A DNA stretch of 64,000 bases from Warburgia ugandensis (GCA_035236585.1 CP141139.1:50909217-50973216); one strand, 5' to 3'; shown: positions 1 to 13,563, numbered from the stretch's first letter. Made by a program: numbers and translations. Notes: generated by a model not told the origin, from the sequence alone.

Positions 1-1642
1 GGTTGACTTAGAAGCTATGCCTGAAGTTGAAGAAGAGGCAGAGGAACTTGAGCAAGGGGTGCATCAACTCCCTGCACCAGAGGATGTAGGAACATCAAAT
101 GGTGGATCAACTTCTCAGCCAAAAGTGGAGCCTCAAACAAAGACGTCAACAAGAGGTTGTATTTTGACTCCATCACAAAAATATCTAGAATCAAAATATA
201 TTATGCTCACTTATGAGGAGGAGTTAGAGAGTTACCCACAAGCCCTAACACATGCAGATAAGGGCAAATATGTGCAAGCAATGCAAGAGGAAATTAGCTC
301 ACTAAAGAAAAAATAGGCATATGAGCTAGTGAAAATTCCCGAGGGAAAAAGGGCACAGAAGAACAAATGGGTATTCAAGCTAAAAAGAGATGGCAACAGA
401 GAATCAGTCAAGTATAGAGCATGATTGGTCATAAAAGGTTTCGAGCAGATGAAGGGAATTAACCTTGATGAAATCTTCTTACTGGTAATGAAGATGATAT
501 CAATCTAGATCATACTTGGGTTGGTGGTGAGACAAAACTTGGAGCTTAAGCAAATGGATGTAAAGACATCTTTTCTACATGTAGATTTAGAAGAAGAGAT
601 ATACATGAAACAATTAAAGGGGTTCGAAAGTTGAAGAGAAGAACCATTTGGTGTGCAAGTTGAAGAAAAGTCTCTATTGTCTTAAGCAAGTACCAAGGTA
701 GTGGACAAGAAGTTTGACTCATTCATGAGGAGTCTAGGTTTTAAAAGGATGGCTGTAGATTAGTGTGTTTACGTGCAGAGACTACTTGACTGTAAATATG
801 TCATTCTCCTACTTTAGGTTGATGATATGCTAATAGTTGGATAAAATACAACTATGATTAGCAAATTGAAGAGGAAGTTATCTAAGTCTTTGGATATAAA
901 GGACTTAGGAGCAGCTCACCAGATCTCGGGGATGAAGATCACATGTGACTGTCATAGGAAAAGTATGTTGAATGAGTAATGCATGCGATGGTGTACACAG
1001 GATCATATATCGCTCATGCAATAGGTGTTGTGAGTAGGTTTCTGTCTAACCCAGGCAAAGATCATTAGGAAACTGTCAAGGGTATACTAAGGTGTATGAA
1101 GGGTACATCTAAGTTATGCTTGTGTTTAGGAAGTATAGAGCTAATCTTGGAAGGATTCACATATGCTAATTGGCAAGAGATCTTGATGAAAGAAAGTCAA
1201 CATCAAGGTTTCTTTTCACTTTTGCAAGGGGAACTGTATCTTAGCAATCCTACTTGCAGAAGTGTGTGGCTCTATAGACAACAAAAGCAGAATATATTGT
1301 CGTAGCTGAAGCAGGCAAGGAAATATTATGAATGAAGTGGTTTCTCTAAGAACTCAGTATCATGCAAGAAGAATATAAGATACATTGTAACAGTTAGAGT
1401 ACTCTGGACTTAAGCAAAAACTTAATGTATTATACACGTACAAAGCACATTGACATACAGTATCACTGGATATTGGAGGTGACAGAAGCACAAATGTTAA
1501 AACTGGAAAAGATTGACATTGATGATAATCCTACAGATATGTTAATAAAGGTACCAATATATGAGAAACTGGTACTATGTAGAAATATAGCAAGTATGGA
1601 CTTAGCCTAGCAAAGTATGGCATGGGGATGAAGGGGGAGAAT
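1..1642 (+). pseudogene. Copia retrotransposon pol remnant (reverse transcriptase to RNase H), element 1
   Basis: This is the 3' half of a Copia polyprotein, with its 5' half outside the window. Seen: an open stretch at 17-316 ends in the usual lead-in to the Copia RT (AMQEEISSL). It is followed in shifting frames by NKWVFKLKRDG (about 365-400), KQMDVKTSFLH (about 548-582) and the catalytic box near 815-840, which reads stop-VDDMLIVG because the Tyr codon is now TAG. The RNase H part follows at about 1020-1480, including an AEYIV-AEAGKE segment near 1290-1325 and TRTKHIDI near 1436-1458. At least eight stops plus deletions interrupt it, so it cannot make an enzyme. The PPT and 3' LTR follow directly. 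The order RT then RNase H ending at the LTR is typical of Copia; the Tork/TNT1-like lineage is a guess. Confidence 0.88.
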
Positions 1643-2002
1643 TGATATAGTCCATCCCCATATAGATAAAACCAATGTGAAGACTCATGCCAACAAAGAA
1701 GACTATCAGATAAGGATTATCAAATGAGCATAACTAGATAGGGTTTATTAGATAAGGGTTATCAAACTTATCATATAGGGATTATCAGATAAAGATCAAA
1801 TTGATGTAAAATAGATCAAGTTTTTTCTTTGAACCCCTATAAATTGGAGCCAGAGATAGTGTTGAGTGCATCCTTTGTAATTGCTTCCTCATAGTGAAAA
1901 ATCATATTTCCCCTATTCCCGTGGATGTAGGCCAAATTGGCCTAACCAAGTAAATTTTTTGTCGTGTGATTGTGATGTTTGTTTTTTAATTTAGTTTCTA
2001 CA
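1643..2002 (+). repeat. 3' LTR of Copia element 1, with polypurine tract
   Basis: A purine run AAGGGGGAGA at 1631-1640 lies immediately before TGATATAG at 1643, the expected PPT-LTR junction. The LTR runs about 360 bp to TTTCTACA at 2002, so it has TG...CA ends. It holds a TATA-like CCTATAAATT near 1837-1846, a plausible pol II promoter. The matching 5' LTR is off-window, so the boundaries rest on the PPT and the terminal dinucleotides only. The element ends inside sequence that reads as the 3' LTR start of the neighbouring minus-strand Copia. Confidence 0.6.
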
Positions 2003-3640
2003 TAACAAAAGGGCAGTTATGGTGTATAACATTAGAAGATCTAGACCATTAACATAATGAATGATCTAGATCATCGATCTAAATGATGTCATTGAAAACT
2101 GCCCTCAATTTGATGGTGGGCCAAGCTGAACCTTCGACTTGGACTAAGCTTGAGATCATAGTGAGAGGCTTGGTCATGATATCCGCTACTTGATCACACG
2201 TTGAAATGAAGTGAACTTGTAGAAGCCTCTTAGGAACATGATCACGTACGAAGTGAAAGTCCACTTCAATATACTAGGTACGTGCATGGAAGAGCGGGTT
2301 TGTAGAGAGATAGTAACGCCAATGTTATTGGATCAGAGAATGAGAACCGTGGATACATGAAAGCCAATCTCGGAGAGAACATATTTCAACCAAATGATCT
2401 TAGCCGCACAGTTAGATAATGTCTTATACTACAACTTCGATGAAGATGGCGAAAAAGTTTGTTGTTTCTTGGAAGACGAGGATATCGAACTTGGTCCGTA
2501 GAAAGGAGCAGAACCTCCTATTGATCGTCGATCATTGACATAGCTCAACCAGATATGTAAAAAAATGTTTGAACTTGAGCAGAGGAAGACTTTGTAATAT
2601 GAAGACCATGAGTCTATTTTTCGTTTTAGATAAAATAAGATGTGCTTGATGACCTTCCAATGGTCCTTCCTCGGTTGGGTTCTGCTTGAACTGTGAAACT
2701 TTATGTCCCGGGAAAGGCAAATTCGGGCAAGTGATTAACAAATACTGTAGGGCCCCTACTGTTTGTCAACTTCATATCAAACATCCAAGAACCACCAAAG
2801 CGACAGAAGTTGAGATAGCCATACGAAATAAAAAGGCCTTTGTGCCATCCATTCGTGTTTGAAGTAGGAGGTTGTGAGATAAAATGAAACCTAGAGGTGA
2901 GAACCACTTCAATCTCCCAATAGTAATGAATTGAACCTATATCTTTGACTGCAAGATCTCGAACAAGAATGGATATAACCCGATAAATGTGGACAGCATT
3001 ATTACCTGTGACGATAGTGTCATCAACATATATAGGAAAATATATTATAACGCTCGATCAGTTGTAGACGTAAAGTGAGCATCAGTCTGCAATACAACAA
3101 ACGCCAAATTTTGAAGAAGAGCTCTGAACTTGGGAAACCAAGCTCTAGGCCCTTGTTTAGGACTGTGGCTGGACTTATGGAGATGACACAGATGATCAGG
3201 ATAGCTTTATCGCCAAAGCCCTGAGATTGTGCCATGTAAACAGTTTTCGCAAGATCGTCGTGTAAGAATGCATTTGAGACATCTAGCTGTTTGATTTTCT
3301 AAGCATGGGAAGCTGCAATTAAAAAAAAAGGGTCCAATTGTCGTCGACTAAACAGCAGGGCTGAACTTTTCAACATAATCTACTCCAACTAATTGATTGT
3401 AATCGTTGTCAATCAACCGAGCTTTGTAGCAATCAATATAGCCATCTTCCTTCTTTCAATGAGAAAGACCCATTTGTATCCAATTATGTTCATTTGAGGA
3501 CATCGAGGAACTAAATATCAAGTGCTGCTTTTAAATAAAGCAGAGATTTCATCACTCGTAGCAGATTGCCAGTTCTCCTCTTTCATGGATTTTAACAAGA
3601 GAGATGCTTCAGTCATGGTGGTTTGTACTTGGTGCTGGAG
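2003..3640 (-). pseudogene. Copia retrotransposon pol remnant, element 2
   Basis: Read right to left this is another Copia RT-RNase H. Seen on the minus strand: YKWVF-type entry near 3455-3490, then LVGVDYVEKFSP near 3350-3400. DVSNAFLHDDL (about 3250-3290) runs into YMAQSQGFGDKA (about 3195-3240). The catalytic YVDDTIVTGNN is intact as a motif at 2999-3031. The C-terminal stretch NPLFHART-stop-YIEVDFHFVRD lies near 2232-2300, followed by QVADIMTKPL near 2163-2195. Stops and frameshifts separate these blocks. The spacing from YVDD to the end is shorter than usual, suggesting an internal deletion. Its C terminus at about 2079 is followed by TGTTATACACC on the minus strand (from 2031), which looks like the first ~29 bp of its 3' LTR, cut off by Copia element 1. 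Confidence 0.85.
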
Positions 3641-4180
3641 GTGGCTTTTTATGCACAGAGTGAAGGGTCATGGCGTGAGTGAGCTAAGGTGGAGTAGGAA
3701 TAGAGAAATCTTTAGGAGTATTCCCTGCAAGATAGGCAAATGATCACAGTTGCTCATGTGAAATAGATAGAAGTTGGGGCACACTTGTAGTCTATGAAAG
3801 CATATTGGTTTGGATCAGAGACTTGTTAGATGGAGATTCACATGGAAGGAAGATTTGAAGGATCTTGATGAAACTGTGAAAGGGGAACACCCTATATCTT
3901 TCCATAGTAGCATCTAATGCAGTATCTTTCCTGAAATATTAATTTATATAATTAGTGGGATTTTAAGAAAAGCTGAAAAATAATCCAAATGCACACTTTG
4001 TTGATTTACTTGTCAAAGGTTAAGACCTATCTTGATTTAAAACTTGAACTTGGAAAACTAGTTTATGATAATCTTGAATCATGTATTTTACTCTTTGAAT
4101 TAACCTGAATTGATAAAAGTAAGTACCTTATTAGAATTGAAAGCATGATCCCTCTAGTAAGTCCACTGCTTCTTGAGAAT
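3641..4180. other. Unassigned spacer between Copia element 2 and L1 copy A
   Basis: No coding pattern that I can assign and no RNA gene. It may hold the decayed N-terminal part of Copia element 2 and the lost 5' part of the L1, but nothing in it proves that. Confidence 0.3.
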
Positions 4181-6851
4181 CCGCACTCGAGGGCTTGTTT
4201 TTATTCCTTTGCAGGTGGCTCATAATATCAATCTTTGGATACTCTAGAGAGAAAGGGAGTTGCTAGGCATTTCCTAATATTATATCCCTCTAAGATTCCT
4301 ATTCCATTTAGGAAGGCTGATTTGTGTAACCTGAGTTTGAAAGAGGAAACAACACCACTTCCAGAGGAAGAGTTTCATGGAAGGGATCTCATCTAAGAGC
4401 AACTAATTTGTTGGAACTTATGGAAGAACTCAAGTGGAAACAGCATTCTCGCAACACACGGTTAGAGGCAGGCGACCACTATGAAGTTCTTTCACAACAC
4501 GGCTAGCTCCCATCGATGAGAAAATTGAATATCTTTCTCACTAATCAATGGTTGAAGAGTTGATGAGCCAAAATTGATTGCCAAGAGGTAATTAACTTCT
4601 ATGAATCACTCTACGCCAGGAACACTTCAGCTTCTTTTCAAGTAATATTGGTTTCTGAGCAAATAAATACTATCATAAAAGAAAAGTTAGATGCTCCCTT
4701 ATCTGGTATCATACTGCCTACCTAATCGGCATTCATGGCTAGAAGAAATATCATTGATTGCGCGCTGCTAGCCAACGAACGTTTAAAATTCTTGCATGAA
4801 GCCAACTTGAGCGGTTTCAAGTGCAAGCTTCGTATGGAGAAGGCCTTTGATCAGATAGAGTAGAGAGTTGTTGATGAAGTGTTCCCTAGAATGAATTCTA
4901 GTGACAAATGGAGAGGATGGATTTGAGAATGTCTAAAGTTTTCTCACTTTTCAATCCTATTGAAGATTTCGATGACACCCTGATGTTGGGAGCTTTTCAC
5001 AACAGGCAAGGGACAAACATGAAAGCTAAAGTATATGATGTCGTCACAGGCCACTGAAAACTATGTTGGAATGCAAAAGAATAAATTTTCCTTATTATTA
5101 TCTAGGCCTTCCCCTCACCATTAACCGTCCAAATGCATCTTTTTGGGAATTAGTCATTAACAGATACCTGTGTAAGCTTGAAGGCTGGAAAGGTGCCACA
5201 TTGTCTAGATGAAGGCTCACACTACTAAAAGCATCCATGGCTAATCTGCCGATCTATTATATGTTGCTCTATCAATGGTCGATACTGTTTATTGGTATAA
5301 GTAGAGGGAATTCGAAGAAACTCCTTTGGAAGGGAGGTGATCATAAAAGAAAAATGCATTTAATGTCATGGAAAACGGTGTGCAAACCTAAAGCCGACGG
5401 AAAACATGGTGTTGGAAAGTTGAAAGAGCTGAATTGTTCATTCTCCGATAGATGCAATTGGAGAAATGCCAATGGTAATAATCTGCTCTGAAAAAGTTTT
5501 CTACACAGAGATAGGCCAAGCCATTGTTCGTGGATCAGCAGCAAAGAATGTGCAAGTGGGTCAAGACTTTGGAAAGACATAATAAATATCACCATTTTTT
5601 TCAAGAAAATATAAAGTTCCATGTTGGAAGTGGGCAGAAGATCAAATTTTGGTTAGATACTTGGCTGGACAATAGATCATTAGAAGAGTTGTACTCACAG
5701 AATCTTTGGAGATGGGTTGTGTGGACAGAACAGTGGGCACTAACTTCTTGATTCAAAACAACCAAATCACATGGAATCTCAACCTAAGATGTTAGTTTAG
5801 GATCATGAGCGTGATCATTCTGCTGAACTGCTTAGCAAATTGAGCGAGATTGTAATCAACCAGTGCAAGGACGACCAAATCATTTGGACTCCAAACAATA
5901 ACGGAGTCCTTATAGTCACTTTGATGTATGGAGTTTTGATACATTCAGGAGACAAATGGTCACAAACTATCCATTTCTACAACCTTGTAATCCTCCAAAT
6001 GTTTCGTTCTTTTCATGGTATTTTGTGCTTTATAAAATTTTAACGTTCGGCAACCTAAACTCTAGGTGATAGAGGGGGCTGTCGATATGCTATTTGTGTT
6101 GGCAAGCTAAAGAAAATAAAGATCACCTTTATCTCGATTGCCTAGGAGTAAAATGTTTATGGCACTCTTCAATTGGAAAATTTAGTCTCTCTTGGGTTAT
6201 ACTATAAGCTTTTGAGGATCACTTATGATAGTGAGCTTCTCCCAAGCTCAACACAAGATGTAAAACTCTCTAGAAACTGATATTTATGGCAACTGTTCGG
6301 GATATTTGGTTAGAATGCAATGAGTTTTTCTTCAGGGTAAATTCTCATCTCTCAACCTAGAAGACAGTGATAAAAAATGCTGCTTTTGGGATTCTTAGCT
6401 AACAATTTTCAAATGTTATTCGCTAGCAAATCTAGTTAGAAGTTGGACTGCAATTGCAATATCTCATGGGCAAAAATCAAATCCAACACCCAAGTGGTAG
6501 CCACCCTCTCCTAGAGCTATTAAGCTCAATTTTTAAATGGTGCTTGCTTTGGGAATCCACGTATTTTAGGTGGGATGACGCCTATAGAAACGACAAAGGG
6601 GAAATCTACTTTGGTTACGCTGACCCAATTGGACGCATGGACTAAAGTGCACCTGAAGTTCATTCTCAACTTACGACACTGGAAACATCAAACATAAACC
6701 CTTATCATCCATTGGTTATTGAAGATGATTCTAGCAATGTTATTCCATAGAATGTAATTTTTTTAACTCGATCATCTTTGCATGTCTCTAGGGAGGGCTA
6801 CTCTCCCCCAATTAATAAAATTACCATTCTTTCAAAAGAAATTTTTTTTTG
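4181..6851 (+). pseudogene. L1 LINE, copy A (ORF2 remnant, 5'-truncated, internally deleted)
   Basis: Seen in shifting frames: the linker before RT with TMKFFHNTAS (about 4478-4508), then the RT start FMARRNIIDCAL (about 4733-4768) and KLRMEKAFDQIE (about 4828-4863). The central RT with its catalytic Asp box is missing after ~4960. The thumb region follows: YYYLGLPL (about 5095-5118), LEGWKGATLSR (about 5178-5210), TLLKASMANLPIYYM (about 5220-5265) and KLLWKGGDHKRK (about 5318-5353). Next come the zf-RVT-type FHVGSGQKIKFWLDTWLD (about 5620-5673) and a decayed RNase H (NDKGEIYFGYADPIG, about 6590-6635). The 3' UTR ends with AATTAATAAAATTACCATTC near 6810-6829 and a short A/T-rich tail. The same 3' terminus occurs near 59.33 kb in copy B, which fixes the end. 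Confidence 0.85.
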
Positions 6852-7803
6852 AGCAAAACACTTTCACCTCATGTGGGATGTTTTTTATTGTCTAGAGAGA
6901 TGATACAGTATCTAGCACTTCTATCCACTAATAACGACATGTAGCCCACATAAGAAAATGTAAAATTACACATTTATTCTTGTGAACTATTTACTATACC
7001 CGCCCAGTTGTACTATTCTATATTGTCATGCGACACTTATATGGACCATGTGAACTTATTTGCCCTGAGGTGTTCAAACTAGTATAACCAAGTAGAGTAG
7101 GCCCCATCCTTAAATGAACTTTAAAATTTACTTTCCTAAAACTCCTTGGAAAATGCTTTATTTTAAGTACATATAATAAAGGTAATTTGATAAACATTTT
7201 AACAATTATTATTAAGGTCTTGGGTTTTCTCAAATGCATATATAGATGATCCTCTACTTATCTCTTTCTCTATAAGAAATTGGGTGTCATGTTAGAAATC
7301 CTATATTCTTTATGAACTCAGTAAATGTCCCAACATTAGACTTCTTCATGTAATGCACCTAGCTAAGATAGTTCCAGGTTTTTCTTGGATACATAGATTC
7401 CTCAAGTTCATGGGTACTTATGGTTGTATTTAGGTGATACTTCATTTACATACAATGTCCATGAAGTGTTTTGAATTATAGAGGTCAAGGACTATGTATG
7501 AAACACTTATACACACCTTGATGTTTGTTTAAAATCCCTATCTAAGATGATTTGAGAAGTGATGATCCCCCATATAATGGCAATATCACATTTAATAAGT
7601 GTTACAAAATTGAGTTTTCTATTCATGTTCTACTTACGAACTATTTTAGGTTTACAAAGAACATAAATTTCATTTTCTTTGACTATTATTTGTAATAATC
7701 CTATCATAGAATTCCCAGTAAGTTACCTAAGGTTTCAAAGGTCATGTCATGACTCTCTAAATATGTTGTCATCTCATGACTAACATATATTTTTAGTACT
7801 CTA

Positions 7804-7857
7804 TTACATAGTACTGATATCCATGATTACTTACATAGTATTGATATCCATGATTAC
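7804..7857. repeat. 27-bp tandem duplication
   Basis: Two head-to-tail 27-bp units (TTACATAGTACTGATATCCA..., 7804-7830 and 7831-7857) differ at one base, C to T. No coding role is visible. Confidence 0.9.
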
Positions 7858-10800
7858 TTAAAGTGAATTAATTTACTAAAATAATCAATGAAATATTATA
7901 CTTAAATGATCAATGGATGTGGGTGCATAGTGGGTACTTGTTTGTGATAAGTGCTATTGTGCATTTGGATTTATAATTTTTCTTAAAAATATATATTATG
8001 CTATAATCTTGCTGAGATATTCATTTACCATACTAGTACAAATTAAATGGTGTAGAATTACCATAGTTTGAGAACTTGAAAACTTGATTCACTCAAAAGT
8101 GAGGCCAGCCAAATTCTCTGTAAGACACTCATGGGTGACTCAGAACATCTTTTTTTTTTTTTTTTTTAAAGTTAGATACACTACTCATACACTACGTCAA
8201 ATCCTCGTCATCAAGATGAGATATTCCTACTTGCACCATTGCACTAGAAAGTTTTGGTGAGAGACTTGCAACAAAGCTTCTAGTCTATAGGCATTCTGGT
8301 AGAAAGGTTGACTACTAGAAGAAATGATAGTAAAGGCAAGCCATAGAAAGTCAAGCAACCCTTATAGCAATGGGAAACAGCCTACTTATATCCTTACTTT
8401 CTTATTTGTTTAGATGCTACTAAATTAAAATGACAAAAACATACCAATATCAACTGACCCATGTGACTCAAAAATATTCAAATAGGATTTTTATAATATT
8501 ATATTGATATTAGGTTATATATAATATTTTTATTTTATATGCACAAATAATAGTTAGGCAAGTTGGTTAAAAAGGTTTGTTGTTGTTTTAGAGGTCATAA
8601 CATCAAATCTTAGTGCAAATAAGCTATTTTTCATGATGTTGTGAGTCAAATAATTGAGTAACTCATTTTGTTATTGAGTGGAGTAATTTTTCATTTTAGA
8701 AACAGCATAAAGATAAATTATATGAAGAAAGCAACTGAGTAGATAGCAGTAGATATTGAGTAGAGTAACTTGAATTTTTTTTATATTCTACTCACAAGTT
8801 TTAGAACTATACTAACTACCAAGCAAGGCATTGTCACAAGCAAGATGATGTGGTGTGAGTTGTAGAGGACATGGGGTTTAACATGACTATCTTTGGGCCG
8901 AACAAGTTCATGGATTTGCATGGATCATGTAGGCTAATTAGCATGTTTCATTCACTAATTAGTGTGCATGGAGCTGTGCTCATGCATTCGTATTTCTTGC
9001 AGTCTAGTGTGGTGTTCATCCAAGTGGTTCCTCTAGGCTTAATTGGGTTTTGAGAATGCAATTGGTGAACTCACACTAGTTCTTGGGTTGGATTACAAGT
9101 ATACATGATTAAGGGCGAGGATAATAGCTTGGTGAATGAATATAAGAAGGATCATTGGTGGTGATGGACCCACAATTTGTTGTGCACAATAGTTAGTACA
9201 ATACCAAGCTTATATACTTTTTAAGACAAGATGTTTGGCTAGATTTGAGTACGATTAGAAAATTCTTGAAGAAGACTTATGAGAAAGCAAAGAGACTCAT
9301 GGAAAGGAAATAAATTGGTTGGAATTCTGATTTTTATTTTCTTAGGAAAATAATTGTGGATGTAGAATATAGAAGGATTTATTAATATATATATATATAT
9401 ATATATCAAAAGTATTCTAAGCCTTATTGCAGTGCAAAACCAATTGATATGATATATGACTTAAGGCAGATCCATCACCATAGAGACAAGATGATTTATC
9501 AAATGGTTGGGACCAAGATGCAATTCACCATAAAATTTGGGTCTGTTCTTAGCTGATCCCATTGATAATCCACCATAGAAATCCAACTATATAGCAAACA
9601 TTTCACATTCTTGATGGTGGAATTGTTGACATAATTCTTAGATGTGAAAGATCCTTGGTAGCTTTTCAACGTGTAATTGCTTCGTATGTGTGTTTTTACT
9701 AATATAATTATAGTCCTTTTCCATGCATGATGGGGTTCAATATAGATGATCTACATAGTTCAACTAATTTCTTTAATTTTTGATGTCTCTTAGTGCTAAA
9801 GTCATGCAAATTGGCTAATTCTGACACTTAAAGGAATCTCTTTTCATGTAAGACTAGAAACTTTCTAAACAATAGTATATATTTAAAAACAAAAAGCACA
9901 ACCATGTAGCATGCCAATATGTATGATTTTTTACTACGCGACATCAAAAGCCAATGAAATTTTGTATCTTGTGAAGAAAAGGTATTACTATTTATGGGGA
10001 AGATAAAAAATCCCTTTTTGTGGTATTACAAACTAAATGAGATGATTAAAGGGTTGTAGAAATACTATTGCTAGATCATGAATTGAGTACTATAAAATTA
10101 GATGAACTAGATAGATCATCTCTAGGTGGACCTCATCACGTAAAATTTAGGAGTGCTTTGACACAAAGCACTTATATGCCTTTTGATTCGACATTCCTCA
10201 CATATTCATTATCCTTGGCAAAGAAATTAATAAGGTAAGAATACATTACATATGAAATCTTATATGGTTAATTTATCCGACAGGTGAACCCAACCATTGA
10301 TTCCACATAAATGTTATCAAATTATTCCTACTGAAATTCACAACAAATGTGGATGCATCATACACACTTGCTTATGATATCTTACTTAATCAAGTGCACT
10401 TTAATTTGTCATTCTTCCAAAAAACTTAATTGAATAAGTAGTCTTTAACATCCAAGAAAATCAAAATTCACCAAAAAGTACTAGTACCAAGCAAGCAATT
10501 GCTAAGAACAAGATGAAGAAGAATTCTCTCAATCTAACTGAGTAACATTCTTATTACTTTATTTATTATTAGTAATTGATGACATGTTTGAATCTAGAGA
10601 ATCATTGATCTCAACCAAAATTATAGTGAATCAAGTCAAAGAATCAATGGTAGTGAACTTGGTGATTAATTAATAACATTCTTGGAGTTGGCAATTGAGA
10701 AGGTGAATCAAGAAAAACAATGGTAAACATCTCTTCCACCTTTGACCGTATAATTTCAACCCATATAGGTATCGATGAAAAAGTGGTTGCACTTATCGAT

Positions 10801-11376
10801 GTTTGTTATGTCACCCACCTTGCAACTCTTTAGCACATGTTCTATACAATATTTCTCTACTTCAACTAACTTTGTTTTAAATCTCACATATCACACAATT
10901 CAATCACATTATTTAGTTAATATGGTTATTTTGAAAGTGGAATATGCACAAAAAGTGGTCATAGGAATAAGTAGGCAGACTCAAGACAATAACAAATACC
11001 AAATAATATTAGTCTTATTTTAGAAAGAAGGATACAAACCAAAGAATAGATATGGGAAAGAGGGGTGAATGACTATACCCATATGAGTAGATAGAGAACT
11101 AAGAGTTGATAAATATATGATGAGTTCCCCAAAGTAAAAGTAGGACATGAACCAAAATAGGATGTTGTAAAAATGAGTTGACTTGGGAAGTCAAGCATTT
11201 ATCTAGGGGTGTTTGAAACAAAGGGGAAGTTGAGAATCATTCAAGAGAGAACACATATTTTCTAAGAGAAATAAACAAGGAAGAGAACGACTAAAAACTT
11301 ATGTGATGTAGACATGCCTACGTAGACCAAGAGGAGGAGCATTACGCAAGTCTTAGCGATTCTTTCTCAACATTAG

Positions 11377-11381
<5 letters not shown>

Positions 11382-11424
<43 letters not shown>
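11382..11424. repeat. (CT)n microsatellite
   Basis: An uninterrupted CT dinucleotide tract of about 21 units in unassigned DNA. Confidence 0.95.
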
Positions 11425-11428
<4 letters not shown>

Positions 11429-12836
11429 TTATCCTTGTAATTTTGTGCTTACTTAGCAAACTATATGGACTCATTTATAGAGGAACTTCGAGACAATTTA
11501 TAAAATCTATAATAGGTTACACGATATGCCAAATATTGATAGGATTTGGGGTATGTAGTTAGGAACTAGGTGTATTTGATCAAATGACAAAGTGAAGAAG
11601 AAGGCTTTGACTAGATTGGAAAGACTTCGAGGAGAGAGAATAAGTTATGCCTAAAACTGGGCATTAGAAATAGAAGCTTAAAAAAAGCAAGTAGGAGAAA
11701 AAAAGAGAGATGAACTTTCTATGTTTATCTTTTTATTATTTAATTTGAATGTTGCCTTTCTACTCTCTTCCCCTTTTCCATTATGTGTTATACTCTGCAT
11801 GTCTTGAACGACTTTGATTTTGAGGAGTTAAGTCTAGTGGGGATTGAATCTAGACTATTTCTATTTCCATTTTCAAGATTTGTACAATGTGCAAAAATAG
11901 AGGTAAGTAACATCTTTAGAGAATCCAATGGGTGGCTGTTTTAGAAGTTTTAAGAATGTAAATGCACAACAGATGCGATCTAGAGACCTTTAAATCAAAA
12001 TATATTTATTTTATTTGATTACAAAGATTTAGAGAAAAGATTTTGTTTCTTTTGAATGGTGATTCTAAGAAGAGATTATCATTCAAGAAAAAATAAGGAA
12101 AAGGAGAATTATGAGAATGGAAGATTCTTGAAACTTCTAGATACTCATGATTTGCTTAAAGAGTAGAACAACTATAGATAGTAAATTAAAATATAGAGAT
12201 TGGGCTAACTGAAAAGGCAATACAAAAACAAATGGAAGTCTACTTATGGATTTGCTAAGGGCCATATTGCCAAATAACTCTTGTGCCATGGCCCAAGGGC
12301 AAAGGACCTAACTTGTGATGGCCATGACAAGGTCTAAGGATCTACTCTGTACATAAGATAGTGGAACCATGACATAGAAGTGCTAATTTGTAAAGACTTC
12401 CACTACCTTAAATATGATTCAGAAAATCTAAACTGGCTATAAAAAGGAATGCTAGAATGTGCCTAATAATTTTGACTTTATTATTTATTATTTATTTCTT
12501 AATGGAAATATGTTTAAGATACATCAAGATGATTTACAGTAAGATACCATTCAATAGTTAAAATCTGCTTCAACTTCCCTACAAAAAGCCCACATAATCA
12601 ATGCATGTAAATGTAACAGAGGCATCGACATTAAGAAGACCTATGAAGAAGGCTACCCTTAAGTTGTTTTTCATAGTTGTCTTGTTGGCCATTGTAACAA
12701 GTTAGTTAGCTTCTCGTTCCTTAGTTTCCTCCAAAATTCTGTGAGATGAATTTCTTCTCCTCTTATGATCAATTAGCATGGTAATAGCTAGATGGGAATC
12801 CATGCATGGTTTGCAAGTTGATAGGTCTGGTACTAT

Positions 12837-13073
12837 TCAAAAAAGAATAGACCCAATGCTTTATCAAGTTTTAGTTCTTATTTCATCATCCATTATTTCA
12901 AGTGGATCCCATTTTTTGCTTATCTAGTTGATCCCATGAATGGTAACTTAATCAAGTTTCAAAAAAGAATAGACCTAATGCTTTATCAAGTCAGTTCTTA
13001 TTTCATCATCTGTTATTTCAAGTGGATCCCATTTTTTGCTTATCTAGTTGATCCCATGAATGGTAACTTAATG
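12837..13073. repeat. ~121-bp tandem duplication
   Basis: Two head-to-tail units of 122 and about 115 bp start with TCAAAAAAGAATAGACC (12837 and 12959) and end at GGTAACTTAAT. They differ by a few substitutions and a 2-bp gap (CAAGTTTTAG versus CAAGTCAG). The high similarity makes this a relatively recent local duplication inside otherwise featureless DNA. Confidence 0.9.
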
Positions 13074-13563
13074 CCAAACCCTAGTGGTTGCATCATTTGG
13101 TGATCCAGAGAGTTTTGCTTATTGAATGTATCTTTCTTTGTTGGATATGTGGTTTCTTATTTTTTAGTCTTTTAACAACATGAACAAACCAGATAGCATA
13201 GTAGTAAACTAATCAATGGTCTGGTTCTACTACATGGATGTCTAATACTTATGACATTGAGTTTTGGCTCCAATAAAAATATCAATTATTTATTTATTAA
13301 TTTAAAATTTCTAATGTTTCATGTAGCTACACAAATCTCAACTGCAAGCAAAGTTGCACAAGTGCGACCACTTTCATTATGCAATTTAAACAAGAATCGC
13401 AAACTAAGATGCAACAAATGTTATTTTTACTTTACATTAAAGGCATGTGTGAATGTGATTATGTGACACAAAATTGGTATTAGTTAGAGCTAAAGGCTGG
13501 ATATCTCAAAAGAAGTTTCTCTTCCTACATGCATTTCCTTGATGATTAGATATCAAAGAAATC

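Larger units (their letters stand above)
6852..13563. other. Long unassigned AT-rich region
   Basis: Both strands were scanned for retrotransposon, transposase and host-gene motifs and none held up. The longest open stretches (8871-9053, 10775-11023, 13251-13466) are 60-82 codons, start at arbitrary Met codons and carry no recognisable motif. The region holds an 18-base T run near 8150-8167, (TA)n at 9385-9406, (CT)n at 11382-11424 and two tandem duplications listed separately. A TATA-like CTATAAAAAGG near 12438-12449 is an isolated match. It is probably very old transposon debris. Confidence 0.4.

Noticed and set aside
12438-12449. TATA-box-like CTATAAAAAGG
   Set aside because: No transcription unit, LTR or coding region can be tied to it.
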